A stretch of DNA of 64,000 nucleotides from Anthostomella pinea. Taxonomy: Eukaryota > Ascomycota > Sordariomycetes > Xylariales > Xylariaceae. Made by a program: the position numbers and the translations under genes. The DNA lies in contig CAUWAG010000008.1 in assembly GCA_963556695.1 (NCBI GenBank), forward strand, positions 2,232,001-2,296,000, in the 5' to 3' direction. Below the pieces are notes generated by a model that made no database searches, was not told the DNA's origin, and saw only the letters and a list, made by a program, of their open reading frames with translations. Position 1 is the stretch's first letter. Each line of letters begins with the position of its first letter. Shown piece after piece: positions 10,547 through 21,597 of the stretch.

Positions 10547-12248
10547 ATGGATTCTAGCATCCCTTCCGGGTCAGGAAGTCCGGCAATCGCCCCACGTTCA
10601 CATTCTCCTTCTTCTTACAGACGTCGTGGTGAAGGCATCGTCACATTCTCCGGGGATCATACGCAGAATCCAAGGGTCGGAGCAGCTGTATCCAAGATTG
10701 AAGACATCCTTGAGGCAGTTGTCGATGCTCTCAAGGAGAATCGTCTTCTGGTCATCCCTCTCCGGAACCGCCAGACAGGCAATATCGCCTCGGTCAGGTT
10801 TCCGTCGGCCAGGGGCGGAAAGAGATTCAGTAGGTTCATCGTGGCATGCGCGACCACGGGCTTTTACTTGTCTCCCGTTTACTCATATCGTCTGTTCTAC
10901 TGTCTAGCCTGTCTCCTTCAAATCCTCCATCTGTCACATGAGGCGCTTGTCTCTGGCACTATCATCACGAAGAGGTTCGCCTTTTCTTTTTTTCTCCCTT
11001 TTGCGTCTTGACGGAGACGTGGTAAATAGTTCTGGGTAGGCTTTTCTATCATTTTCGAGGTAATTGACCGAGATTGACAGAAGCATTTACTACCAAAACC
11101 CCGAACTGTTCGGTACTCAGCACTACGTCGACGCACTCGTTGACGATATCGCGTATACATTCGGGCTTGGAAGAGATGCGCTGAACGTGGTACGCGACGT
11201 CCTCCCTGGCAAATTACTCGCGTAATCAAAGCTAACCGTTATGCAGGTCGCAGCATGTAAAGGGCTTGTTGCGGGCAAGATCACTATCAGTATACGCAAC
11301 GGCACCGTTCATGATTGCAGTCACAACCACCATGTAAGGCTGTCTTCGACTTCATGTTCCAGCTCGGAAATCATGAACTGACTGAGTCCCATCAGGGCAT
11401 TCTCATTCCTGATATCAGAGCCGTGGGAGAGATCGACGTCAGCATGGCGAGGTGGATTCTAGTGATCGAAAAGGAGGCAAAGCTCCCTTACTACATGCTG
11501 GCCACGGGTGAGGGTACCTATGTATGCTGACCTCTACGTCCAGGCTACCTTTCGCGGGTTGGCTGCATCCCAGTACTTTGCCACTTCATCTGCTGGCCCT
11601 GGTATCCTCGTTACAGTAGGCTTCACCTCGTCTGCCTTCCCTTTCATGAGCTCCAGCTGACCAGTGACATAGGCCAAAGGCTATCCCGATCTAGCGACGC
11701 GGCGGTTCCTCCACGTCGTTCATTCGGCATTTCCTCATCTCCCTGCATATGCACTGGTCGATTTTGACCCGCATGGCATCGCCATTATGCGCACTTATAA
11801 GCATGGAAGTCTTAGCCTAGCTCACGAGGTCGCCGTCGACGTTCCGGGGCTTTCCTGGTTAGGCCCTAAGAGTCACGACATCATGGGCAGAGCCACACGA
11901 TACGAGACACCACCTTCATCTCAGGCCAGTCAGGCGTCGTATCATCCACCCCAGTATGACCTGGGATCTTCGTCCCGGCAGTGGGATGAGCCGTCTCGCG
12001 GGACAGGGCCCATCCACGCCATCAAAAGCACGTCATCACTCAGTGCCTCTGACCGCAAGAAGGCCGTCAGCCAACTGAATCAGATAGCAGGGGATCAGAC
12101 TGGGGATGCCTACGATACGGAACTTGCACGCGAGCTGCAGGTCATGCTTGTGCTCAATATCAAAGCCGAGATACAAGCGGTAGATGATGCCGGCGACCTG
12201 ACAGGTTGGTTGGACGAAAAGCTATCCGACGAGTTCGCCTGGTTGTGA
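10547..12248 (+). CDS. SPO11: Meiotic recombination protein Spo11 (topoisomerase VI A-like), 424 aa
   Basis: Makes the programmed double-strand breaks that start meiotic recombination, by a tyrosyl-DNA transesterase reaction. Seven exons: 10547-10829, 10908-10974, 11081-11189, 11247-11333, 11396-11476, 11544-11615, 11673-12248. The winged-helix domain carries the catalytic Tyr pair Y120/Y121 in KRSIYYQNPELF; the usual Asp before IYY is Ser here. The Toprim domain has E207 (ILVIEKEATF) and D263/D265 (VDFDPHGI), followed by TYKHGS. The C-terminus LQVMLVLNIKAEIQ is typical. Intron 5 (11477-11543) must start with GC for the frame to reach ATFRGL; introns 3-6 otherwise look ordinary, while the intron 2 donor (GTTCGC) is weak. 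Divergent from ERG7. Confidence 0.92.
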
Positions 12249-12932
12249 ACTGCATTAGTCTACAGAATGGGGGCACTGTCAACTCGTCCGTCTGATCTGG
12301 CCTGCCAGCTCGGTCAGGGAGACACGTCTGGGTGTCTGCAGGTGGCAGGTGGCACACAGCTTCGTACGAATAAGGTACGGGGATCACTGTCACATCACAG
12401 TGCGTCAGGCATTACCGCGATCTGTGCATATTTGCTGTATCACATTGGCTGGTTTCGGCGTCTGACTGGTATCGTTCAACGTTCGACCGTTCCCATAGAC
12501 TTACGTCAATTGGTGCAGGTGGTGCCAAACTGCGTCACGTGACCCTCTCTAATTGGGAATGTTCGTCTTTGAGCTTTGGGAGCAACGACGTCGTGGCACA
12601 CTGCAACTTCACCAACCCTCCCATAAATCTGCAATCGGATAGAAAACTCGGGTAGATTCTCCGGAATATTGAGTTTACAGGGAAATATCCACGAGAGCGA
12701 GTTGCGGGAACCCCACGCAGAGAACAAAGACGTTGACCACGCCAATCGCGACTGAAAATTTTCCCCAGTTTCCTCCAGTGGCAGCCGCAGCCGCAGCAGC
12801 AGCACCAAACAGCTCCACGATCCAGCTTGGGCTTCAACCTTTCAAGGAGCGCAGTCCCGACAGCGCGTCACAGCAGTTGCACGACATCCAGATTTCCAAA
12901 TCGGGGTGACAAATCCGCAGAGAGGAGGCAGA
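12249..12932. other. Intergenic, SPO11 to YAR1-like
   Basis: 684 bp containing a short CAG-rich stretch near 12780-12805. Probably the promoter of the ankyrin gene; nothing else seen. Confidence 0.5.
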
Positions 12933-13806
12933 ATGGCACCCAAGCTGTCAGAGGACGAGATCGACGACCTGATCTATCTGGCCCGAGCCGGTCAGGATGC
13001 AGATCTCACCGACATGCTGCGGGAGATCTCCAGCCGTGATGGTGCGACGCCGGCTGAAATCCTCGCAGCTGCACGAGACGAGGGAAAGGCCACCTGCTTG
13101 CATATGGCGGCGGCGAATGGGCATGCGAGTAAGTTCCCCTGGCGGGCGGGCGCCTGTCATTTTCTTCGGTCGCTCCTTTTTGCTCGCTGCTATCTATCTG
13201 TCTGTGTATGCAAGCTCCGCATGGATCGAGCGGTGTGGCGGCTGTCGGGGTCGTTCGCTGGGACGGGTGCGCAACACCACGCAAGCTATACCTCTTCAGC
13301 CCCGAGATGCACATCTGTCGCGTTTCCCCCCCAATCACACCCCCCGTCAATCGTACGATGCACACGATATTAGCCTGGCTAACCCTGTCCTGCTAGAAAC
13401 CGTCACACTCATACTATCACATCTGCCATCCGGCGAGTCAGTGACAGCGGCAACGACAGCCACGTCACAGTCCTCGCCTGAGTCATCTGCAGAAACGCCA
13501 TACATCAACGTGCAGAACTCCTTCGGCAACTCGGCCCTGCACTGGGCCTGTCTGGGCGGCCATCTTGATGTAGTCAAGTTGCTGCTATCGAGAGGGGCGT
13601 CGCCTACCGTGGCCAATGACAAGGATCAGATACCCCTGGACCTGGCGGCGTTCAATAACCATATGCACGTCGTCGAGTATTTCCTGTCACAAAGCAAGGA
13701 TATTGAGGGGGATAACGCGAAGGAGGGTGGTCTAGAAAAAGGGGCTCAGGACCTGGAAATGGCGGAGCGTGCTGGTGAAAATACGGATGAGAATGCATCT
13801 GCCTAA
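12933..13806 (+). CDS. YAR1: Ankyrin-repeat protein, YAR1-like, 201 aa
   Basis: In yeast Yar1 is an ankyrin chaperone that protects ribosomal protein Rps3 and supports 40S biogenesis. Two exons, 12933-13128 and 13397-13806, with a 268-bp intron that has CTAAC before its TAG acceptor; it is the longest intron in the window. The acidic N-terminus (SEDEIDDLIYLARAG) is followed by ankyrin units LHMAAANGHAKTVTLIL and NSALHWACLGGHLDVVKLLL, very like yeast Yar1 in sequence, spacing and length (about 200 aa). A Ser/Thr-rich insert separates the first two units, and the tail is acidic. Confidence 0.88.
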
Positions 13807-14629
13807 GAGAATTAAACCGACGATGTGGTCAGACTTACAATGCGCACTGCGGCTGTTGTATACAATGACTGAATGACAGATCCCTCTGCCTCTTCGTAAT
13901 GGTACCCAATGTGATAGTGATCCGACCTAGGCTGCTCAGACATGCAAATGCGTATGGAAGGAAGCCTTGGTCATCTGTGTCTCTCAGTCGCTTTTTATTA
14001 TGTTGGACTCTACATGCAGCACGGGGGCTCCGATCTGGGTTTGACTCTTCCCCTGTGGTCGAAGATCTTAAAAATAAAATAAGTTGACAAGAACTATACA
14101 GGTATTGATTGTTCAAGATTTCTTCGTATACGTGAAAGAATATGTTTCGTAGCTTCGTGACCATCCCAGGGGATACAATATCCCAGCAGATTGCGTCCTG
14201 TAGACTCGGGCATGTCATAATACATGATCAAGCTGTGGAGATGAAATACAAAGAGAACCCCGAGTTTCCCCAAGTTTGAGAAAGAGCCTAGTGGAAAAAC
14301 AAAGCAAAACGTTGGTCTCCTCAGAGCTAAATACCAGGGCAGATATAAAACGTATCACCCAAGAACCAGCGATTCCATGGCGTTACAATTTCCACCAGGT
14401 GGCATCCTGTAGACTCGTGCATATCAGACCCCAAGTATGAGAAAAAGCCTGATGGAAAAACAAAGCAAAACGTTGGTCCACCCAGTGCTAATATCAGGGC
14501 AAGTATATAACGTATCATCCACGGACAGCGATTCCATGGCGTTCGAAGTAGTCGATGCCAATAGCAGCTTGCTCCGGATCTTGAGTTGGTTCCAAGGCCA
14601 CGTGGACCAGAACCCCTCTAGGGGGCCCT
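13807..14629. other. Intergenic with an imperfect duplication
   Basis: No gene seen. A block of about 116 bp occurs twice (14268-14384 and 14429-14543), described separately. Confidence 0.6.
14268..14543. repeat. Imperfect direct duplication, two ~116-bp copies
   Basis: Copies at 14268-14384 and 14429-14543 share CCCCAAGT(T/A)TGAG, the run AAAACAAAGCAAAACGTTGG and GCGATTCCATGGCGTT, with scattered substitutions and small gaps. A separate shared motif, TCCTGTAGACTCG, lies 55 bp before copy 1 and 7 bp before copy 2, so the duplication was followed by rearrangement. Confidence 0.8.
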
Positions 14630-15571
14630 TCAGTGGCTGTGTTTCCGTTTAGTAGTAATTAACCAGGCAGCTAATAGTATCAACTTACAAACGCTGACTT
14701 GTCTGCGCCCACTCCACTGTTGTCCGCTCCAGTGACGACTGAAAGCATCGTTGGTGTGACGGTGTCGTTCAGCTAGAGCCATGAGACCAAGCAAGGGGCC
14801 AAGTTCGCCCCCGAGGCCTTCAGATAGAGGAGGGTTGGTCCTCAAGTTTCGATAGCTCTCCGGAACAAGAGATCCTAGCCAGCTGCATTGCTGACCCGCG
14901 ACGAGCTTTTCCCCGCCAGAGGTTACACGGCTCACGCCTCTCTGGTGCGCAAAGTTCACAGCCCAGAACCTGTCATATGGTTGGTCGTTATACTCGACGT
15001 CGTGAGTGCTGGCATCAACGTCGACGTACACCCATGGGAGGAAGGGTCCGGCATCAAAGACGGTGCAAGTCTTGTACCCCACCACTGGCCGGAAGGTGTT
15101 GACGATGTTGCCAGACGCGTCAAGAGACTGCGTGTCGTAGCCGATTGCACCCTCTGTGCCAACCCCATTCGGTCGTCGCCAGTGGTAGCCCGCGGCCGGA
15201 GATACGACTCCGTTGCTGTAGCGAAAGACGACGCCTCTTGTCTCTGCTCTGTAGGCTGCCCTCTGCCTTGGGGGCCGCTCGTTTCCCCATTCGTCGGCAT
15301 CGCGCGGAAATGCGGGATCAAGTTGGATCTCATTGACGACGAAGAGAAACATCGTACCGGCATTGTAGTCCACTTTGCTGCTGGAGCTGGGGACCGATGA
15401 TGTGGCAGCCCTCTGAGACTTGCTGGAAGAGCCTTTGTGGTGTCTCGACTTTGTGTTCTTAGAACAGTTATACGTCTCAGATATAGGGGAATACTTACAG
15501 CCGACATCCTGATTGGGGGGAGTTGTGTCCGTTTGGAAGATGCTGTTACTCAAGTAGGAGCTCCGAATCAA
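14630..15571 (-). CDS. Unrecognised open frame, possibly part of a spliced gene
   Basis: A 313-codon minus-strand open frame that I do not recognise. It has no ATG at its upstream end; the first in-frame Met is internal (MFLFVVNEIQ). A good donor (GTAAGT) lies inside it near 15498, so the real gene may have an upstream exon and an intron through the Ser/Lys-rich part. The middle of the protein (WVYVDVDAST, YDRFWAVNFAH) looks globular, with a few cysteines. No homologous family, clear signal peptide or membrane segment is evident. It could also be a decayed gene. Confidence 0.3.
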   Translation of the reverse strand: MIRSSYLSNSIFQTDTTPPNQDVGCKYSPISETYNCSKNTKSRHHKGSSSKSQRAATSSVPSSSSKVDYNAGTMFLFVVNEIQLDPAFPRDADEWGNERPPRQRAAYRAETRGVVFRYSNGVVSPAAGYHWRRPNGVGTEGAIGYDTQSLDASGNIVNTFRPVVGYKTCTVFDAGPFLPWVYVDVDASTHDVEYNDQPYDRFWAVNFAHQRGVSRVTSGGEKLVAGQQCSWLGSLVPESYRNLRTNPPLSEGLGGELGPLLGLMALAERHRHTNDAFSRHWSGQQWSGRRQVSVCKLILLAAWLITTKRKHSH

Positions 15572-18500
15572 CGACCCAAGTTGACCTGAGTAGTTGAGTG
15601 TTGGTTGCAGATCCTAAGTGGATGTTGTCGAGGAGGATACAGCACAGGCTTTAAGACTGTCCAGTTGTCCGCCTCTGACATATGCCGTCCCCTTTGGATT
15701 ACATATGCTCTCTTCCCGAAGCTTACGTGCCACCATGCACGGCCAGGCACTACGATCCATCTAGGTATTTGGCTGGTAAATTCCCGATGGAAAGCCGAGA
15801 ATGGCAAGCGGACCCCTGAGAGGTTGCAGGGCCGTGGCATTCCTGCTCTAGCTCCATCACGAGACTCGTCGGCACTATTGCGATGCCTATCACGACCGGT
15901 CCTTCACCACCATGTATCACCCCACGACTTATCACCCCACAACTTATCGAGCCGGTACGAAAAGACGGTCACGATAGTTTCGAGCCCGTTGCCGAAGTCT
16001 CGTAGCACCATACGGCACCTCGTGACAACCCGCCAGCCAGCCAAGGCCTGGCCACGATTCCGTCAATTTAATTGACCAGCGTGGTTCTTCAGCAACGTTG
16101 CCGTTCTGACTTCCTGCAGTACCCTGTCAAACGGGCCGTTGTCTGTCGACCTGCTCCGAAGAAGCAAAGCCGTCCAATCTTCAGCAGTCAGACCACGCGG
16201 CCAAGACTTTGACATGCCGCGATCTAGCGCCGGCTGGAGTGTCAAGAAGTGAGACATCCGCATCTGTTGACACCAGCACCTGCAGGCTGTACTTCTCACT
16301 GGCCAGCTGAGGAAGAGGCACCATCCAGCTGGGGCTTTATGGTGTTCGTCTCCGGATAGCGCACTGTGGAAGCTCGACGCTGACGTCTGTCATCGCAGGG
16401 CAGAGTGAGGTATCGTCGTCTCCCATTGGCTGCGCAAACATCCCCAAGTTGAGAAAAGCTTCAAAACGTCCCGACACACCGGTCCGGGCGAGATCGAATT
16501 CGTCGTGGACCGTGCAACAGGAGTGACCAATCGCCGGTGCCATCATTTATATGCCATCATTTGTAGCTGGGTTCAGTCGCAGCTGGGGTCATCCCGGCCG
16601 CGAAGACTTGGGGAGAAACGGCCAGACCAGGGGTAGGACGTCGAAGGAGGCGTCGTCTTTTTGTGATATTGGGCTCCTCCTACTCGGATCAGACCACCGC
16701 ACTCGGCAGATGGTCTCGCGAAAGAAGCATGAACGAATAGGCGCGGACAGTTGCGATGCCAGTGTGCTTGCCCCTGGACTCGATACGGCCTTGGTCTTTT
16801 GTGAGAGCAGAATATGACGCATTCCCATGTAGCGTTGGCGGTCCACTTTGGCCAGAAGCTTCCATAAGCAGAGTGTCATGGAGGATTCATTCGGGTTAAG
16901 CCGGCATTGCTGATCCTTGCCCTCCATGATTGGACTCGACACCAGCAACACCCGGCCCTAACTCTGATGATGGGGGTAACCAGGGTGTGAATGACAGCAG
17001 ACGGGGGCTTGGTGACAGTTGCAATTTGGAGTCCAAACCTGTCGACCTCTGTATCTTTAAACCGCAAATCTGTAAGACAATGACAGAAGATTTTCCTCAA
17101 ACGGCTACATGTAGCGGGCGTCTTATACTTCTCTGTGATAAAGCCACCAGGCTTCCATCTTGACCATGATACACGGATGGGTTTTCCTCCTCCAAGATCG
17201 GTGCTGCAACTGAACTAATTGGGCGTCGATGTCGGCACATATATCACTGACGTGCTAAGGTCTGCTTGACAGCGAGCCAATGGGGATGCTCCAAGACACC
17301 ATGATCTTGGGGTATGCTTTGGCCATTCCGTCATTAGCTGCAGAATTACGGATGCGGATGATTTGAATTTCCATCGATGCAGCTTCAAGCCACTTTCGGA
17401 TACTGGTCGCTATGACGTGTCATTTTAAAAGTAGTTGAAGACAGACTCTGATGCCGGCAGTTTATCTAGGTGGAGCGATCGTGTGCATGAAGGCGATGCC
17501 ATAATCCGATTGAAAATCGCAAAGCCCGGTTCCGAAGACTGTACAAGAGCATTGTCAACACTGCTACGACCGATCTGCGATAGAAGTCGTCCTGAGGTCG
17601 CCGTAAAAGAAGTAGAGGGGTAGGAAAATCTCCGCTCGATGAGATCGAACACGATTGATAGCATCGAACCTAACAATATCCAAAAAAGTAAGGAATGAGA
17701 GTGCGCAGAATAATCTGTCTTGTTATCAGGTGCTGTTGCTATGGAACGTCACTCTACTACTACTACACTTGATCGACTCTTCGGAGGCATTGGCAGACAG
17801 CATGAAACGAGTCTTGGTCACTGTTGATGGGTCCTACAGCCACAACCATCAACAGCGACTACAGAAAATAAAAGCCCTTAGGTGCGCGTCTCGGTGGCCT
17901 GAGAAATACCTTATTAAGAGCTGACCTTGGAATGAGCAACTAGAATGTCGCCACTTGAGATATCTAAATTATCGGCCCGGCCAAGGCGTGGACATATTAG
18001 CTAAGTCATAGTCTCTGCATCGGACATTCACTTATACACAGGTGTTACCAGATCGTTTATTCACAAAAGTCTCAGCGAGTCTATGCCAGGTTGGGTGTTT
18101 ATATATATACTTATCCTGCCCGGCAGCGGCCTCGGAGACTTGAGGACAGTAGCTACCGAAAGATATCGGACATACAGTACGACTTGCGGATGATGCCCGG
18201 CTTGCACTTCCATCACATCACCCCATGCTTTTTTTGTGGTAAATCTAACCGAGACCAATGGCGAAACCAGACTTCCGTAACGCGACGCTCGAGGTTGAAG
18301 CTCGGCAGGGTACATGTCCACGTAGGCTATATTCTAAGGCACTGAGTACTTCGGGTCGAGACTTTTGATCTAGAAATCCCTCCTCCAAGATGACGTCTTT
18401 TGAATGGGTACAAGAACCGCAGTGTTCTCCTCAATCACGTACTTTCATAACACATAACTAGTAATGTAAGTTTTCTTCCCACGTCCTAAGTATGTGGCAA

Positions 18501-19074
18501 AACAGCTGCATGCCTTGCGGATCGCCTAGCATGCTATATGTACTCCGCGCGACGAAGTACCAGATTTTAAAAGCGAAGGCACCTGTGATATGAGTTGAGC
18601 TTAAGAAACGTGTGTGATACCGGTACTTATATAGGCGTATTTAGATGAGATGCAGCGAAATCAAGTCCAGTGATAACATAAGCCTGGAGCTTCGTCTATA
18701 ACATCTATGGCCTTGTCCAGGGTATGTTATATGGTCGCTATTGAAGGTCTATATAGGCAAGGCCTAAGTATAAATGCAGAGAAAGACACGACGCCAATTG
18801 CCTTATGACTTAGGTACCTTATAGTATGGACCTGCTCATATGCTCATAATGGCACTTTATCAAGGTTAATGTCAGATGTTGGATCCCAGATATGGTGTCC
18901 TTAGGTGCAGTACCCACTAGGGGGCTGTCAAGGGAACAGTGGATCCGGTATTTAGCTGTAGATTAGCCCTGCCGAGCATACTTGAGAATGACAACAACAT
19001 TTGCAGCGACCGCTCACACCCCCAAGGCTTGTGACCCTTCTAGAATCTCACAGTTAACAATCATTTTCTATATA
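15572..19074. other. Gene-poor intergenic region
   Basis: About 3.5 kb with only short, unconvincing open frames on both strands and many stops. No RNA gene or repeat family was recognised. The 18.4-19.0 kb part is moderately AT-rich. Confidence 0.5.
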
Positions 19075-19119
19075 CCCGTGCCCCGCACCACTTTCCACCT
19101 CGCCTAGGCTCACCACGTA
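19075..19119. repeat. Left terminal inverted repeat, 45 bp
   Basis: Starts CCCGTGCCC and ends CTCACCACGTA; 40 of 45 bases match the reverse complement of 20418-20462. Confidence 0.9.
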
Positions 19120-19681
19120 AAGTCGTGCTCACCACAGTAGCACACCAACCACAATAACACACCAATATGAGGTTATTCAGCATTAAAATTTATGTAGCGA
19201 CCGCATCTTCTTGTCAGATTCGTAGATATCAGCAGCAGGCAGTCTTTTAGTCATTCTTTAATGCCTGGCCAACTTTGTTGCCTCCTTGGTGAGGTTCTTT
19301 TATGGTTAGAGCTCCTTCTTTACCAGGGTATTTGCCTTCTTTTGGAGGCTTATTACGGTCTCTTGCTCATTTTTCTTTGCTATCTGACGCCTGATCTCAA
19401 CTGTGAGTATTCCTCTTGATTAGAGAGGAGTGTTCTTTACAGACTTACACTGTTTATTAACTTAAGAGGCTAATTCAGTCCTTATAAGGTCCCTTTTAGT
19501 CTGGACTAGCTGGGAGGCGTGGAAGCGCACCCCCTTGGATAGGAGCCTGATCCTCTCAATATGATCAGGAGTAAGATCCTCACCATCGTCCAGGTTATTC
19601 AAGGCCTCGTCTACTTGATAAGCGACCTTGTGAATCTGTTACATTGTAGTTGGAGTGGCAACTGGAGAGGAACCAGGCTGG

Positions 19682-20389
19682 TTAGGGAGGGGGGGGGGCG
19701 GTTGACAGGGTCCTCGCATAAGCTTCGCGCTCCTTCAACTGGTTAATCACAACTGACTGTTTGAAGGGATAGATGCCCGTTTTCTTGAAGGCAGAAAGGA
19801 TAGTAGTCTTCTTAAAAGCTTGCTGGCGAACCCTTTCAATATACGACAAGAACTTAATCTTTCTGATGTGCATGAGATCATCACGCATCATAATATCTAG
19901 GGCTTTAACATAGTAGTGCTTCAAGGGCTGGAAAACCACTACAACGAGCGGCTGTAGTAAATGCTTCATATTCGGAGAGAGACCAAAAGGGATAATGCCG
20001 TAGTCGTCACAATATCTAATGAATTGTATCATGTTGTGGCTCCTGTGACCGTCGATGATTAAGAGCCTCTTTACACTAATTTGAGAGGTCTTAGAGTGCT
20101 TGTTAAAGTGTTTAATCCATTTTAGGCTAATCTCGTTGTTTAAATAACCACTTTCTGCGGTTATAATTGCCATCTTGGGGTCTAATTTGGGTACCTTGTA
20201 CCATGGAGACATATGAAGGGTGCAAGAGAGGATAAAGAAGCCTGGGATAACCTCGCTGGCGGCAGAGATAGCTTCTATGCTAGTAGCAGACTCCTTATTC
20301 TCTGGTATTCCAAAATAATAGGCTCTTTTTTGCTTAGTGACGACTATCTGGTCCTTTTCAACCCCTAATGAAAAGCCAGTCTTGTCCAT
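19682..20389 (-). pseudogene. DDE transposase, C-terminal fragment (235 aa)
   Basis: Shows the catalytic core of the DDE_1 (pogo/Fot) family: first Asp in NMDKTGFSLG, second in RLLIIDGHRSH, then the region normally reading LQPLDVVVF. Here it reads LQPLVVVVF, so the third catalytic Asp is Val. With the DNA-binding N-terminus also deleted, the protein cannot be an active transposase. A C-terminal LSAFKKTGIYPF motif, common in these transposases, is kept. Confidence 0.88.
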
Positions 20390-20417
20390 GTTCCATAGGT
20401 CGTCAAGGAGGATGCCC

Positions 20418-20462
20418 TACGTGGTGAGCCCTGGTGAGGTGGAAGGTGGTGCAGGGCACGGG
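20418..20462. repeat. Right terminal inverted repeat, 45 bp
   Basis: Inverse partner of 19075-19119, followed directly by the TA duplication at 20463-20464. Confidence 0.9.
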
Positions 20463-20464
20463 TA

Positions 20465-21597
20465 GTTTAAAGCTTTGTTTTAAAGTTGGGAAAGGTTTAC
20501 TATTAACTATTTCTGAATTTAAATTTTTGAGTATACTCTAAATAAATCTAACTAATTAAAAGGGTGCGGACATTTCTAGCAACAAATAGACTTTGAAAAA
20601 GACCTGCTTAGGTGTTGGATTAAAGGTGAGCCAAGAGGGCACCTTGATAGGTAGACACCGGAGCCTAGTTGTTCCGTCCCGATCCAGCCCCCTCTGGCAC
20701 AAAACTGCCACGGTCGCACGAGGACACTCTAAAGAGACAGAACACACACACACACACTTCAACCTCACGATTGGCTCAAATCTGACATTAGGTTAGTGGG
20801 GCGATAGAAAGGGCCTTGTTAGAAGGGGACAGTTAGAAAGACACCTGAGGCCTCCAGAAGCATCTAGGCATCTAGCGAAGCGACCTAAACTTTGGTAAAG
20901 GTTATAGTAATAGACTGGATGTTTTAAACCTTTCCCAATTATGTTGTGGCTCCTCAACCCATTTTCCAGCCACAATGACGGATGGGTCACGGACCAGGAT
21001 ACAAGGTACCTTGGAGCTCAACGGGTACCCGTTGTACCTGATTTGTACCCAACTGGAATGATAGCTACTTCTGGGATGGGGACACCACCCATCCCTTCTT
21101 TCAATCAAGCAACTTCCAGAATACAGACCAATAGCCACCTATCGTGACCCTGGTCCTTATTCTGGATACCGCTACCACAAGGCACAATGTCTTGCCTTCT
21201 GGCAGGGGCCCAGAATACCATGTTACGATGACTAGTATTCTGGATGTTCTGCTTGCTGTCTAGAAGGATGGGAGCGTGTCCCATCCGAAAGGTCACTTAA
21301 GTACTAGATACAGTGCAAACGGTACCTTGTCCCTTGGGCAACAATCCGGCCCAACCGACAAGACACCTGACAGCTGGAATCAGCTGGATCCACAATGTGC
21401 TCATTGTTGCATATTCCCGAGGTGAGAGCACGGGCCCCTTTAGACGCATATCAGCTTACTTTAGGTGGGGGTTCGTGCAATCATCGGGACACAATGAAGA
21501 TTCTCTGAATCCATCACCCAGCAACCTTGTCGAGAACTGCGAGTTCGCTACGCCCGCCTGAAATCATAGCAAAGTGAGATCTCGCCAGCAGTCAGAA
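20465..21597. other. Intergenic, with (CA)n microsatellite
   Basis: About 1.1 kb without a convincing gene. It includes a CA dinucleotide run (20742-20757) and several GGATGGG/CCCATCC motifs between 20980 and 21290. The last part is presumably the RKM4 promoter. Confidence 0.5.
20742..20757. repeat. (AC)8 microsatellite
   Basis: Eight AC units in a row. Confidence 0.85.

Larger units (their letters stand above)
19075..20462 (-). mobile_element. Internally deleted pogo/Fot-type DNA transposon
   Basis: A 1,388-bp element bounded by 45-bp terminal inverted repeats and flanked on both sides by TA (19073-19074 and 20463-20464), the target duplication of the Tc1/mariner/pogo superfamily. It contains a minus-strand DDE transposase fragment whose DLWNMDKTGF motif begins within about 25 bp of the right TIR. 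The N-terminal helix-turn-helix domains usual in this family are therefore missing, which points to an internal deletion. Confidence 0.88.
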
